DNA from: CAZAKZ01 sp964485695
GTDB taxonomy: Bacteria > Planctomycetota > JAFGQW01
Length of the DNA stretch: 64,000 bases
Assembly: GCA_964485695.1 (NCBI GenBank)
Contig: CAZAKZ010000012.1
Span: forward strand, 8,157-72,156
Direction: 5' to 3'
This document shows, one piece after another, positions 8,614 to 16,774 of the stretch. The notes below the pieces were generated by a model. It was not told where the DNA came from, did not search any database, and was given only the letters and a program-made list of their open reading frames with translations. Position numbers and translations under genes: made by a program. Position 1 is the first letter of the stretch. Every line of letters begins with the position of its first letter.

Positions 8614-9498
8614 TCATATCAGCTTTTCGGTGGTCTTGAAATGGACCTTGGCCGCCCGCGTCAGGCCGTCTCTCCCATGAATCTCGAGTATGGATCTCCC
8701 CGCTTCGATGATGGCCGGCCTGGAGCCCCCCTTGGGCAGGTCCACACACATCGTTTCGCTCAATCTGTCAAGGGAGCGGAGGAACGCCGCCCGGGCCACG
8801 ATACTCGCAGCAGCAACGGTGATATTGCCCTCCGCCCTGGTCCTCTGGATCACGTCGGCCTCCACCTTGCGCGACGCCAGGGCGTCCAGGATGAGGGATT
8901 CCCTCGCGAAGCGGTCCACGAGGACCCTGTTCAGCGCCGGAATCCTTCGCCGCAGGTCTGCAATCACATCCGCGTGGGCTTCGGCGAGGATTTCGTTCAG
9001 GTTACCCTTTGTCTCGTGAAGCCGGTTGTATTCCTCCGGCTCCAGAATCACAAGGGCGTGGGGGAAGCACTCGCGAATCGCCAAGTCCACCCGCAGGACG
9101 GACTGATCCGACATGTTCTTGCAGTCGCGAACGCCGATGTGGCGGAGAGGCTCCTCACGCCCGGCCTCGAGGGCCACACCCGCCACCGCCAGAGGGCCGA
9201 AATAGTCGCCCTTTCCGGCCTCGTCCGTCCCGATGAGAGGCCCCTCGGGGAGGCCGGAGCCCGGTGCTTCCTTGCCTGACGGCAGGCCGAGATCTCCCAG
9301 ATATCGGTCCTGAAACCCGGTAATCCCTGCGCCCTGGATCACCACCTTGCCGGATCGGTAGGCGCTGACCACAACCTGCGGCCCCCTGGCGCGGAAGTGT
9401 GCGTGCTGCAGGGGCTCGAACTCGAAGTTCGCCTCCTGAAGCCGGCGCTTGAGCTCTTCGACCTGAAGGGGCTCCAGGGCGGTCGTTTCAACAGCCAT
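8614..9498 (-). CDS. rnhC: ribonuclease HIII
   Basis: RNase HIII removes RNA from RNA/DNA hybrids and lagging-strand primers. The 294-residue protein has the N-terminal TBP-like substrate-binding extension (residues 1-85) that separates HIII from HII. This is followed by GTDEAGKGDYFGPL, which bears the characteristic DE pair at the start of the catalytic domain, and VAAASIVARAAFL further on. An HIII rather than HII enzyme is typical of Firmicutes and a few Gram-negative lineages. The gene heads the rnhC-dapF-rtcA-like unit. Confidence 0.93.
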   Translation of the reverse strand: MAVETTALEPLQVEELKRRLQEANFEFEPLQHAHFRARGPQVVVSAYRSGKVVIQGAGITGFQDRYLGDLGLPSGKEAPGSGLPEGPLIGTDEAGKGDYFGPLAVAGVALEAGREEPLRHIGVRDCKNMSDQSVLRVDLAIRECFPHALVILEPEEYNRLHETKGNLNEILAEAHADVIADLRRRIPALNRVLVDRFARESLILDALASRKVEADVIQRTRAEGNITVAAASIVARAAFLRSLDRLSETMCVDLPKGGSRPAIIEAGRSILEIHGRDGLTRAAKVHFKTTEKLI

Positions 9499-9821
9499 GT
9501 CTGTCTCTGGCCTTTTCTGTTCTCGCAGGTGGCGCTTGCCCCGCCATCCGCCTGCCGCCGAATTTCCAACCTGGACAAGTCATAAAAGGGGGGGGCAGGC
9601 CGACCAGAAGCGTGTTCGCTGTAACACGTTGAAGATCGAACCCGCCCTCCCGGATCACGGTTGTGCGGGATGCCCCGTGCACGTAGCTGCTCCTCCATGA
9701 TTCACCCCGAGGCTCATCCCGGGACCGGCAACAGAGCTTCAACGTGCGACCAGAGAATGACGATACATTCCAGAGATCGCAAGGGTATTTCCAGGGTCCG
9801 TTTGCGGGTGAGGATCATGGC
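9499..9821. other. divergent intergenic region with a small dyad
   Basis: This stretch separates rnhC (minus) from the kinase-like gene (plus). No convincing reading frame is present. A perfect 6-bp inverted repeat CGTGTT-6-AACACG lies at 9611-9628 and could be an operator for either side. An oligo-G run (gggggggg near 9588-9595) is nearby. No confident -10/-35 pair was found. Confidence 0.4.
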
Positions 9822-10769
9822 ATGAGTGCGCGCGGCTCCTCCGAATCGACTTTTGACGTCTATCTGTATCAAATCACCGAAAGCAGCCGGGCTCGATCCA
9901 CGCGGCCCGCCGTTGAGGGCACAAGGCGGCCCCATGCCTCGAGATCCTTGACTCGAAACCAGAGAGACCGGGCTGCACAACGCCTGAAGCGCCGCGCGTC
10001 CAATTTCCTGACCCAGGCCGGTGATCTTCGCAAGTTGACCGCCCATCTTAGCACGCCCGAAAATTTGATGTCCTCGACGGTTTTCACGTTTTTCGAGAAC
10101 CTGATCCCCCGCCTGAACAGCATTTTCCACATCGCCGACCATTTTCAGAAAGGCTTCAAGAGCGGGCAGTTTCCCTCGGGTCCGGAAGGTCTCGAGTTCC
10201 TGCTCCGGGTGGTGAAGAACCTCAACCGACAGATCGAGGCTGCGCTGGCGGTTTCGGAACTGGACTCCGGCCGGTGCCGGCGGCGCCCCGCCTACTTCGA
10301 CCTGTTCCGGCTCCTGGAACAGGCCTCCCGAAGCAGTCAAAATCACTACCTTGTGGGCGAGGTGGGTCTTACCACGAATCCGCCCGACGCATCGCTTCAG
10401 GTCCGAGGAAAAAGGCCCCTGTGGTATCTCGCGGTGGTGGACCTCCTCTGCCGCGCGGAGGAAGTCTCGCCCAGAAAGGGAGTCGCCGCCCGGCTCAAAC
10501 AGGTCGATCCGTCCATGGTGACACTGACCCTGTTGCCCCGTGGGGCTCTCATGAGCGAGGAGGATACCCGGATACGAGAGCAGCGCCAGAAGATCCTCGG
10601 CCGCTCGAGCCCGAAGGAAGACCCGGCCTTTGAGATCACCCGGGCCATCATCCAGCACCTGGGCGGATCGCTCACCATCGGGAAAAGGTGCCGGCCCTAT
10701 ATCATACCCCTGTTCACCCTCGAGATCCCGGTGGCTCCGGATCAAGGCAGCGATGGTCTGATCGACTGA
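9822..10769 (+). CDS. degenerate sensor histidine kinase-like protein
   Basis: The 315-residue product has the layout of a cytoplasmic histidine kinase core without its key residues. Around residues 80-105, FFENLIPRLNSI stands where F-x-HELRTPLNAI would be, so the phospho-accepting His is absent. The C-terminal half follows the HATPase pattern: VVDLLCRAEE replaces the N-box, and FEITRAIIQHLGGSLTIGK replaces the GLGLxIVxxIVxxHGG block, but the N-box Asn and the G-box glycines are missing. No transmembrane segment is seen. ATG 9822 has GTGAGG eight bases upstream; an earlier ATG at 9744 is possible. The last 56 bases overlap the convergent DUF374 gene. Possible pseudokinase or scaffold; no response regulator is adjacent. 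Confidence 0.6.
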   Translation: MSARGSSESTFDVYLYQITESSRARSTRPAVEGTRRPHASRSLTRNQRDRAAQRLKRRASNFLTQAGDLRKLTAHLSTPENLMSSTVFTFFENLIPRLNSIFHIADHFQKGFKSGQFPSGPEGLEFLLRVVKNLNRQIEAALAVSELDSGRCRRRPAYFDLFRLLEQASRSSQNHYLVGEVGLTTNPPDASLQVRGKRPLWYLAVVDLLCRAEEVSPRKGVAARLKQVDPSMVTLTLLPRGALMSEEDTRIREQRQKILGRSSPKEDPAFEITRAIIQHLGGSLTIGKRCRPYIIPLFTLEIPVAPDQGSDGLID

Positions 10770-11514
10770 GCCGCTTTTGGCGGACGGCGATGGATTCCCG
10801 ACTTCGGTCTTCAAAGGGATCGTCCACGCCGAGCAAATGCGCGGCTTCCTTGGATACGGCTTCCAGCGCCTCGGCCAGCCGGGTGTGGGTTTCGCCGTCC
10901 TCTTCCCTGATCGCGATCGGGGCCCCGAAGACAAATGCGGCCCGGCAAAAGGGCCGGGGTATTCTGAATCGGTCCCAGGATTTCAGACGCAAGTACCGGG
11001 AGATCTCGATTCCTACGGGCACCACCTTGAGCTTCGAGAGCCGGGCAAGGGTAATGAGGCCGGGAGCAAGGGAATAGACGGGCCCCCGAGGTCCGTCCGG
11101 TGTGAAGGCGAGGTCGTATCCCTCCTTGCCGCTCTTGGCCATGGCGTAGAGGGCCCGGGCGCCTCCCTTCTTTCGGCGACCGGATCGGTCGGCACTGCCG
11201 CGGATCGGTACGAAACCGAACCGGCTCAAGAGTATTGCAATCAGCTCTCCGTCTCCGTGACGACTCACCAGAACGTGTATTTTCTTGTGACGGAAAAACC
11301 ACACCGGCAACAGCAACCGGTTGTGCCAGAGCACGAAGATGACCCCGCGCCCCTCGGCATGCTCCGCCTCCACCCCCTCCCACCCTACGATGAGCGGCCT
11401 GGAGGTGCGGGCCACCAGCCACAGGAGAGGCGCGCCCAGAAACCTGACCAACCACGTTGCCAGGCGGCCTGCCCCTGGACCATTCCGGTGAATCTCGACC
11501 CCTTCAGTGCTCAT
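10714..11514 (-). CDS. DUF374-family lysophospholipid acyltransferase-like protein
   Basis: The 266-residue protein belongs to the DUF374 branch of the LPLAT superfamily. It carries a hydrophobic N-terminal helix (about residues 20-40), the catalytic VLWHNRLLLP (H-x-x-x-x variant), SRHGDGELI and FTPDGPRGP blocks characteristic of DUF374. Members are proposed to acylate Kdo-containing or other lipid intermediates at the inner membrane. The ATG at 11514 overlaps the TGA of the peptidase-MA gene (ATGA), so translation is coupled. The gene ends inside the 3' end of the convergent kinase-like gene. It is the second LPLAT-type acyltransferase of the window, after the LpxL-like one. Confidence 0.85.
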   Translation of the reverse strand: MSTEGVEIHRNGPGAGRLATWLVRFLGAPLLWLVARTSRPLIVGWEGVEAEHAEGRGVIFVLWHNRLLLPVWFFRHKKIHVLVSRHGDGELIAILLSRFGFVPIRGSADRSGRRKKGGARALYAMAKSGKEGYDLAFTPDGPRGPVYSLAPGLITLARLSKLKVVPVGIEISRYLRLKSWDRFRIPRPFCRAAFVFGAPIAIREEDGETHTRLAEALEAVSKEAAHLLGVDDPFEDRSRESIAVRQKRLSRSDHRCLDPEPPGSRG

Positions 11515-12491
11515 GGTGAATGGTATTCCCCGGTTCGATTCCTTGCGGCGGGCGCCTCTGGAGGAGACCGGAGGCTGTCCCCGCGGGCCGCTTCCATCCC
11601 CTCGTCTTCCTCCATCTTGCTCAGCAGGACTCGTGCCGCCCGGCGCCGGCACAAAAAGGCCAGGATCACCAGAAACGCGCACGCCACCAAGGGGCCGACG
11701 GTATGAATCACGTTCAACAGACCGAGGGATCGTCCCTTCTCGAATTCGATCCACTCCTTTTCCAGGTCGACCTGGGCCTTTCCCGTCAGAGACAGGATGG
11801 CCTGGTCTACTGGTACCCCCTCGGCCGTGATGTCGACGAGGTCAAGCAGAAAGCGGCTCCCGCGGATGCGTGCCAGGTAACTGACAAAGGAAAAGGACTG
11901 CAGGTAGGCGAAAGTCGCTGTATTCCTGTCCTCGGGAAAACGTTCCGAGATGTCACTCCAGGTGAGGAGGTCGTCGAAGTTGAGGCGGGCCATGAGATCC
12001 GCCCTTACGCCGAGGTAGGCGGTTCCCGCAACCCATTGACAGATCCCCTCCTCCAGCCAGAGAGGAATCCGCTTCTTCGGCCCGAGGTGCTCCCCGATGG
12101 CCTGATGCGTCAGCTCGTGGCGAAGGATCACCGCGGCCGGCATGGCCGTGGGCGGTCGCATGGAATCGGCATTGAGGCCGATCCGCCGCTTCGGTTTGAT
12201 GGAGACGCCCGCGGTCCACGGCCGGAGCCGCACCTTCAGCCTTTGGGAGAGGTCCTTCGCGTCATGGCCAACTGTGACATTGACCTCCGGGGGCGGCGCC
12301 AGGCTGAGCTGGTCCTTGACGTCCTGGACCCGCTTGTGAAAATCCCGCGCGAGGTTCCGGGCGAATCGGGCGTAGCGCTGCCTTGCCTCCACCACCACGC
12401 CGGCCCCCGAGAACCGTTGCCACTCCTGTGTGCCGACCGGTGTGGCCAGGATCAATCCCGCCCAGAGGAACAGGTGCACGAAGCGTTTCAT
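11511..12491 (-). CDS. secreted peptidase-MA-like gluzincin with C-terminal membrane anchor
   Basis: A 326-residue exported zinc-peptidase-like protein. It starts with a typical signal peptide (KRFVHLFLWAGLILATPVG), has HELTH at residues 125-129 and a downstream WLEEGICQW (about 142-150) that supplies the third ligand of the HExxH...E pattern. It ends with a hydrophobic segment (about 262-285) followed by Arg-Arg-Arg and an acidic, proline-rich tail. The catalytic domain would face the periplasm, anchored by its C-terminal helix. Both ends overlap neighbours by ATGA junctions, placing it in the middle of a four-gene operon. The substrate is unknown. Confidence 0.75.
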   Translation of the reverse strand: MKRFVHLFLWAGLILATPVGTQEWQRFSGAGVVVEARQRYARFARNLARDFHKRVQDVKDQLSLAPPPEVNVTVGHDAKDLSQRLKVRLRPWTAGVSIKPKRRIGLNADSMRPPTAMPAAVILRHELTHQAIGEHLGPKKRIPLWLEEGICQWVAGTAYLGVRADLMARLNFDDLLTWSDISERFPEDRNTATFAYLQSFSFVSYLARIRGSRFLLDLVDITAEGVPVDQAILSLTGKAQVDLEKEWIEFEKGRSLGLLNVIHTVGPLVACAFLVILAFLCRRRAARVLLSKMEEDEGMEAARGDSLRSPPEAPAARNRTGEYHSP

Positions 12492-12736
12492 GACGGTTTC
12501 CGCCGCCTCCAGGGCGCGCCGTACCAGAAACAAAGTACGGCCAGCAGGAACACGGGAGCCATCAGAAGGGCGTGAAAGAGAGCATACCCGAAGATGAACA
12601 GGGCGCACAAGCCACTCAGGACGAGGGCGAAACGGCGCAGGATGAAGTCCCGGCTGAACCACTCGAGCGTGGCTCTGAACAAGCCTGACCGGCCGGTACG
12701 GCTTTCGATGACGGTGACACGGCGGCTCGAGTGCAT
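12488..12736 (-). CDS. small two-helix membrane protein, unknown function
   Basis: An 82-residue protein with a charged N-terminus (about 30 residues) and two closely spaced hydrophobic helices (about residues 34-52 and 54-72) ending in a basic tail (WRRRKPS). Its stop overlaps the start of the peptidase-MA gene by ATGA, and its start lies 9 bases after the stop of the PIG-L gene, which supports it as a real gene despite its size. No family is recognised. It may anchor or regulate its operon partners. Confidence 0.65.
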   Translation of the reverse strand: MHSSRRVTVIESRTGRSGLFRATLEWFSRDFILRRFALVLSGLCALFIFGYALFHALLMAPVFLLAVLCFWYGAPWRRRKPS

Positions 12737-12745
12737 AATGCCTTG

Positions 12746-15271
12746 CTATCGCTTTTCATGGATTCCGGCGCCGGCCAGATTAGCGAGCAGCTCAAAGGCG
12801 CCCGATACGGCCCCTTCGAGCTGGCGGCTGAGGGCAAGGGCCACGTATACGACCGTTCCCTTCCCGTGGCCGACGACCAGAAGTCCGGTGTCAATGACTT
12901 TCTTCCCGCCACGGTCGATGGAAAGAAGGCGTGTGTATCCTGCGTCTGCCTCGTACGGGAAGCAAAGGCCCCGCTCCTGGATCCAGCCCCGGTAATCCTC
13001 GGGGCCGATACGGTTGGGTTTGGTGAAGATCGGATGGTCCGGCACCAGGATCTTCACCGCCGCGCTCTCGTCCTCGATCCGTCCCTTGCCCAGGTTGAGG
13101 GGGAGCGGGCCCATCCGGGGGTTGCCGCGATCCTCGTTCCAGGCGCCCGGCCGCTGACCGAGGAACACGATCCTCCCCCCTTCCTTGACGAATGCATCCA
13201 GCTGTTCGTGATACTTCTTGAGATCCGGCAGGGCCTCCAGCGCCCGCCATCCGATGAACAGCGTCCTGAGGTCATGGGGTGAATCCAGGAACGGAAGCAC
13301 TTCTTCCAGGCCCGGATCCAGAATCCTGACTCGGATTCCGAGGGCCTTCAGCGCCACGATGAGGGAGCGATCGTGGCCGGCGATGACGCCCACTCGTGTA
13401 TCCGGGATCACCTTGCAGTCGATGATGTCCACCGGAACCTTTGCCGTGAAAACGGGGCCTTGGAGTTTCTTCTCGAGCCGTTGCGCGTGAAGCGAAATGT
13501 GCCCTCCTCGAAGTGGCGTGTCACATCGGACCTTGAACCGATGGAAGGTTGTTTTTTCCACGTTCCAGTCCTCGATGATCAAGGACGACGGCTCGATCCG
13601 CAGGCCTTCCGTCCCTTCCGGCCACAGCTTGAATCGGAGAGGTTTTTCCCGAGGTCTGCTACCGAGGATGTGGAGCGGTCCCTGCGTACGGAATTCGACT
13701 ACCACGGCAATGCCCTCCCCGGCGGCTTCCCGGCGCCTCACCAGGCGAGTCGGTCGCGGCTGGATCTGTACGGGAGACACGACGTCGGGCATGTCGATTC
13801 CAACGACGAACGCCATACTCTCGTCGTCAATCCGGCCGCGGACCGTGCAGTGCAATCCTGGATGGAACTCCTCCACGCGCCTGTAGTACGGCGCTTCGGG
13901 CACGGTGGGCAGGGCCTTCTCTTTCACCCTTGCCTTGAAGTATGCGTGCACCGGTTTGTCCCGGATCAGCGTGCGTTTCTTCTGATCCAAGTAGGTCTTG
14001 ACGAAGCTGTCCGTCTCCTCGAGCTCCACGCTGAGGCCCTCGATCTTCAAGTCGCTGTCCACGGTCACCTTCACGACCACATCGAATTCTTCATCGCAGG
14101 CTCGGCACCTCTGGTCCGCCTCCGTGGAGACGGCAATTTTCAGGACCTGTCGCAGCGCCTGGTTGATCTCGGTGACCCGATTCCTGAAGAAGTGCTGATA
14201 CCCGATTTCTTCGAACCACTCGCCCTTCTGAAGCTTCCGTTTGGCAAAGGGATCCAGGCTCAGCTGGCGGATGGACTTCTGGGCTTCCAGGAGCAGCGTC
14301 ACCGTCCCGGAATCGTCGAGGTTCCGCTTCAACGCTTCTTCGCCTGCTTTGCATATTTTCAGGTCAACCTCGTGGGCCCGCCGGTAGTCCGCTTCCTTTT
14401 TCAGCTCGAGCTCCTCCGGGCCGTATGCAACGAGGTTTGAGAAGAAATCATCCAGGCTCTCGTTCTTCTCCCGGCCGGAAAGCGGCACCCGCCGATAATA
14501 GAGGGTCTTGGGCAGCTCACTGGCCTTGTGCAATCGGTGACCCTGGGACCGATGACAAGCCCGGGCCCGATCCCCGATCTCGGCATAGCTATCCCCCAGA
14601 AATGAATCGCGAGCACCCACGTCGATCCCCAAGGTGGCGCCTACTTTCTGGCACCGGATAAACAGGCGGCTGGCCCGCCACGGATAGAGAAGCTCCTGGA
14701 GATGGTCCTCGTACCGGGTTCGGTCGCTGGCCTCCAGGATGGCTTCCTTCAAGAGCTTGAAGGCCGCCTGATGGTGCCCGTGCGCCCTCGGGGTAACTTT
14801 GCTCCTGTAGACGACCACATGGGGGCGAAATCGCCGGATCACCCGGACCAGCCCCTCCTTGGTCTTTTCTGCACCCCATTTCTCCAGCGTCTCGGTCAAG
14901 CTCCGGGTGTACCCGAAGTCGGGTATGTGAAGGTAAAACGACCTGCATCCGAGAACACGTGCTGCGGCCTCGGCCTCCTTCATACGGACGACCCGGAGTT
15001 CATCCCAGAGCTCCGGCCCGGCGGCGTTCTGGCCGCCCTCTCCGCTGGTGACAAAACAGACGGCTGTCCGAACGCCACGGCCCTTCCGGTAGTAGGCAAG
15101 AACGGCTCCGTCCTCGTCGTCCGGATGGGCTGCGACACACAGCAGGCGAAACGAGGTCGTGAGGTCCAGTAAGGCCTGGCGTCTTTCAAGTGCGCTGATG
15201 CCCTGGCCGTCCGAAGCGGACGTCATCAACGACGCGACAAGAACAAAGAGGGCGGTGGGAAAATGCTTCAT
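12746..15271 (-). CDS. secreted PIG-L/LmbE-family deacetylase with large C-terminal amidotransferase-like domain
   Basis: The 841-residue protein has a signal peptide (about residues 1-22), then a PIG-L N-acetyl-sugar deacetylase domain. AHPDDED near residue 47 and HGHHQAA near residue 164 supply the zinc-binding and catalytic residues, together with VTSGEGGQN. The middle (about 260-620) is beta-rich and resembles NEW3/Ig-like domains. Residues 650-841 resemble a class-I amidotransferase or ThuA-like fold (VGVIAGHD, LFIGWRALEALPD, EGGRIVFLGQRPG, GHGKGTVVYVALAL). The usual PIG-L domain is about 230 residues; long exported forms occur in Planctomycetota and Acidobacteriota. A GGAAG ribosome site precedes the ATG. 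It heads an operon of envelope proteins. Likely substrate: an extracellular or periplasmic N-acetylated glycan (inference). Confidence 0.8.
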   Translation of the reverse strand: MKHFPTALFVLVASLMTSASDGQGISALERRQALLDLTTSFRLLCVAAHPDDEDGAVLAYYRKGRGVRTAVCFVTSGEGGQNAAGPELWDELRVVRMKEAEAAARVLGCRSFYLHIPDFGYTRSLTETLEKWGAEKTKEGLVRVIRRFRPHVVVYRSKVTPRAHGHHQAAFKLLKEAILEASDRTRYEDHLQELLYPWRASRLFIRCQKVGATLGIDVGARDSFLGDSYAEIGDRARACHRSQGHRLHKASELPKTLYYRRVPLSGREKNESLDDFFSNLVAYGPEELELKKEADYRRAHEVDLKICKAGEEALKRNLDDSGTVTLLLEAQKSIRQLSLDPFAKRKLQKGEWFEEIGYQHFFRNRVTEINQALRQVLKIAVSTEADQRCRACDEEFDVVVKVTVDSDLKIEGLSVELEETDSFVKTYLDQKKRTLIRDKPVHAYFKARVKEKALPTVPEAPYYRRVEEFHPGLHCTVRGRIDDESMAFVVGIDMPDVVSPVQIQPRPTRLVRRREAAGEGIAVVVEFRTQGPLHILGSRPREKPLRFKLWPEGTEGLRIEPSSLIIEDWNVEKTTFHRFKVRCDTPLRGGHISLHAQRLEKKLQGPVFTAKVPVDIIDCKVIPDTRVGVIAGHDRSLIVALKALGIRVRILDPGLEEVLPFLDSPHDLRTLFIGWRALEALPDLKKYHEQLDAFVKEGGRIVFLGQRPGAWNEDRGNPRMGPLPLNLGKGRIEDESAAVKILVPDHPIFTKPNRIGPEDYRGWIQERGLCFPYEADAGYTRLLSIDRGGKKVIDTGLLVVGHGKGTVVYVALALSRQLEGAVSGAFELLANLAGAGIHEKR

Positions 15272-15283
15272 TTCGTCTTCCTA

Positions 15284-15303
15284 AATGGTCGGTCACGACC
15301 ATT
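15284..15303. promoter_or_regulatory. perfect dyad upstream of the PIG-L gene
   Basis: AATGGTCG-GTCA-CGACCATT forms 8-bp perfect arms with a 4-base loop, 13 bases before the PIG-L start codon and just outside its GGAAG ribosome site. A second, wider pair GCAAATC (15305-15311) / GATTTGC (15344-15350) lies next to it. Either could be a repressor operator or a leader hairpin. The remaining part of the gap 15272-15499 shows no gene. Confidence 0.45.
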
Positions 15304-15499
15304 AGCAAATCGAGCCGGGTGCTGTGCGCCGACAGGGACGCCTGGATTTGCATATACGATACGTCTGATAGAAATGACCCCGGTCAAAACAGGAGGTCAC
15401 GATCCAACTGTAACGAATCATGATCTCCGATTGTGCAGCCTCATCGGGAACTATACCCCGGCGGGGCGCGGGCTTCCACCATTCAGGGGCCGCTCGCGT

Positions 15500-16129
15500 T
15501 CACCGCTGCGGTGGAGGGGCCTCCGGGATGCGGACATTTCTCAAAATAAACTCCTCCTGCGAGCCCATGGCCCGGCTCTGCATGAGCCGCACCCACCCGA
15601 GGCCAGGAGAAAAACAGTATTTTTTCACGATCTCGGTGTCCACCCCGCCGGCATGCAAGGTCACCCGAGCCACCGGCCTCCAATCTCCCAGAATACGCTC
15701 ATACCGAATTTCGGCCAGCCGTGCCCGGTAGTGCGGTTTATCGGGTTGGTAGGCCCACGTGTCTCCGACGCGCGCCCCGAACACAAGGATGTCCACTGGC
15801 TCTCCGTCCGCGGTCATTCGTAGAACGCCCTCGCGTTTTCCAAGAGCGAGGTTGCCTCTGGATCGAACGGCCGGTGTTTTGACGAGAACGGGATGCTGTC
15901 CCTTTTCGTCCGCGGCCTGCAGCAGAAAGCGAACGGTCTGGGGTCTGTCCGGAAAGCCAGGAAGGAAGTATTCAAACTCCCACCATGAACCGATTACAAG
16001 AGGAAAGAAATCCTCCGTTATCGTCTCGGGAAGCGGCGACTCGGGCGGTCCCGTTGCACACCCTGCGAGGAGAAGCAGAGCCGCAAGAAAGACGCCTGTC
16101 CAGTTGTATCCCTCCCTGGCCGACATCAT
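15500..16129 (-). CDS. lipoprotein, unknown function
   Basis: A 209-residue exported lipoprotein with a short basic N-terminus, a hydrophobic stretch and the lipobox LLLLAGCA. The mature part is beta-rich, with no recognised domain (blocks FFPLVIGSWWEFEYF and GDTWAYQPDKPHYRA). The start is one of two consecutive ATGs (16129, 16126) placed right after GAGGAG. The gene is third in a minus-strand set after the zinc-ribbon/J protein and the HNH endonuclease, 38 bases below the latter. The WxxFEYF pattern recalls small outer-membrane lipoproteins that measure or stabilise envelope contents, but no function is claimed. Confidence 0.75.
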   Translation of the reverse strand: MMSAREGYNWTGVFLAALLLLAGCATGPPESPLPETITEDFFPLVIGSWWEFEYFLPGFPDRPQTVRFLLQAADEKGQHPVLVKTPAVRSRGNLALGKREGVLRMTADGEPVDILVFGARVGDTWAYQPDKPHYRARLAEIRYERILGDWRPVARVTLHAGGVDTEIVKKYCFSPGLGWVRLMQSRAMGSQEEFILRNVRIPEAPPPQR

Positions 16130-16167
16130 CACTCCTCGTGTGTTATTCGCTTGCGGGGGACACCGGG

Positions 16168-16764
16168 CTACTCCTCCAGCTCCGCATCCCAGTACCGGTC
16201 TGAAATAAACTTTTCCCAGCTTTGCCGGCGGTATCCCAACGTCAACTCCAGATAGGGGGCCCAGTCCGGTTTCGTTGGCTGCTTGATCAGACGCATTCCC
16301 GCCTCTTTCAGGGTTCGGTTGCCTTTCTTGACGTTGCAATCCAGGCACGAGATCACGCAGTTGGTCCAGGAAAGCTTCCCGCCGCTGGACCTGGGAACGA
16401 CATGGTCGATGCTCAGGTCTTCGGTCGGCCTTCTCTTGCCGCAGTACTGGCAGGTATATTTGTCTCGCTTGTATATGTTTCGCCGGGAGAAGGAGACGCG
16501 GCGGATCGGAACACCGTCGTACCCCTTGAGCACGATGACTTCCGGCACCGGGATCAGCAGCCTGACCGTCCGGATACATGGCGCGTTTCTGGCCCCGGCC
16601 AGATCCGCCCAGGAGTGGAAGTCGTGCATCTCGAAAGTATCGGGCGTTACTACCCTGGCGGCATCCTGGTACAGCAGCGAAAGGGCCCTGCGAACCGTGG
16701 TGACATGGACCGCGTGCCAGGAGCGATTCAAAACGAGTGTTTTCTGGTTCAAGAGCGCGCTCAT
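16168..16764 (-). CDS. HNH endonuclease family protein
   Basis: A 198-residue member of the common chromosomal HNH family. The core runs CQYCGKR...LSIDHVVPRSSGG...SWTNCVISCLDCNVKKGN, with two CxxC pairs for the structural zinc and the DHVxP motif that supplies the catalytic His. The N-terminal 75 residues (VLNRSWHAVHVTTVRRAL) match the usual extension of this family, whose biological role is not established. The ribosome site GGGGAAG lies just before the ATG. The gene starts 10 bases after the zinc-ribbon/J-domain gene. Confidence 0.9.
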   Translation of the reverse strand: MSALLNQKTLVLNRSWHAVHVTTVRRALSLLYQDAARVVTPDTFEMHDFHSWADLAGARNAPCIRTVRLLIPVPEVIVLKGYDGVPIRRVSFSRRNIYKRDKYTCQYCGKRRPTEDLSIDHVVPRSSGGKLSWTNCVISCLDCNVKKGNRTLKEAGMRLIKQPTKPDWAPYLELTLGYRRQSWEKFISDRYWDAELEE

Positions 16765-16774
16765 GCGACTTCCC

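Noticed and set aside
9714..10934. 406-codon minus-strand frame opposite the kinase-like gene
   Set aside because: It has shadow-like composition and no recognisable motif, whereas the plus-strand frame shows HATPase-like organisation and a ribosome site.
11522..11536. GGTTCGATTCC, similar to a tRNA T-loop
   Set aside because: No acceptor stem or anticodon arm can be built around it; it lies at the coding end of the peptidase-MA gene.
13373..14440. 355-codon plus-strand frame inside the PIG-L gene
   Set aside because: The opposite strand encodes a continuous 841-residue protein with signal peptide and AHPDDE motif; this frame has no motif.
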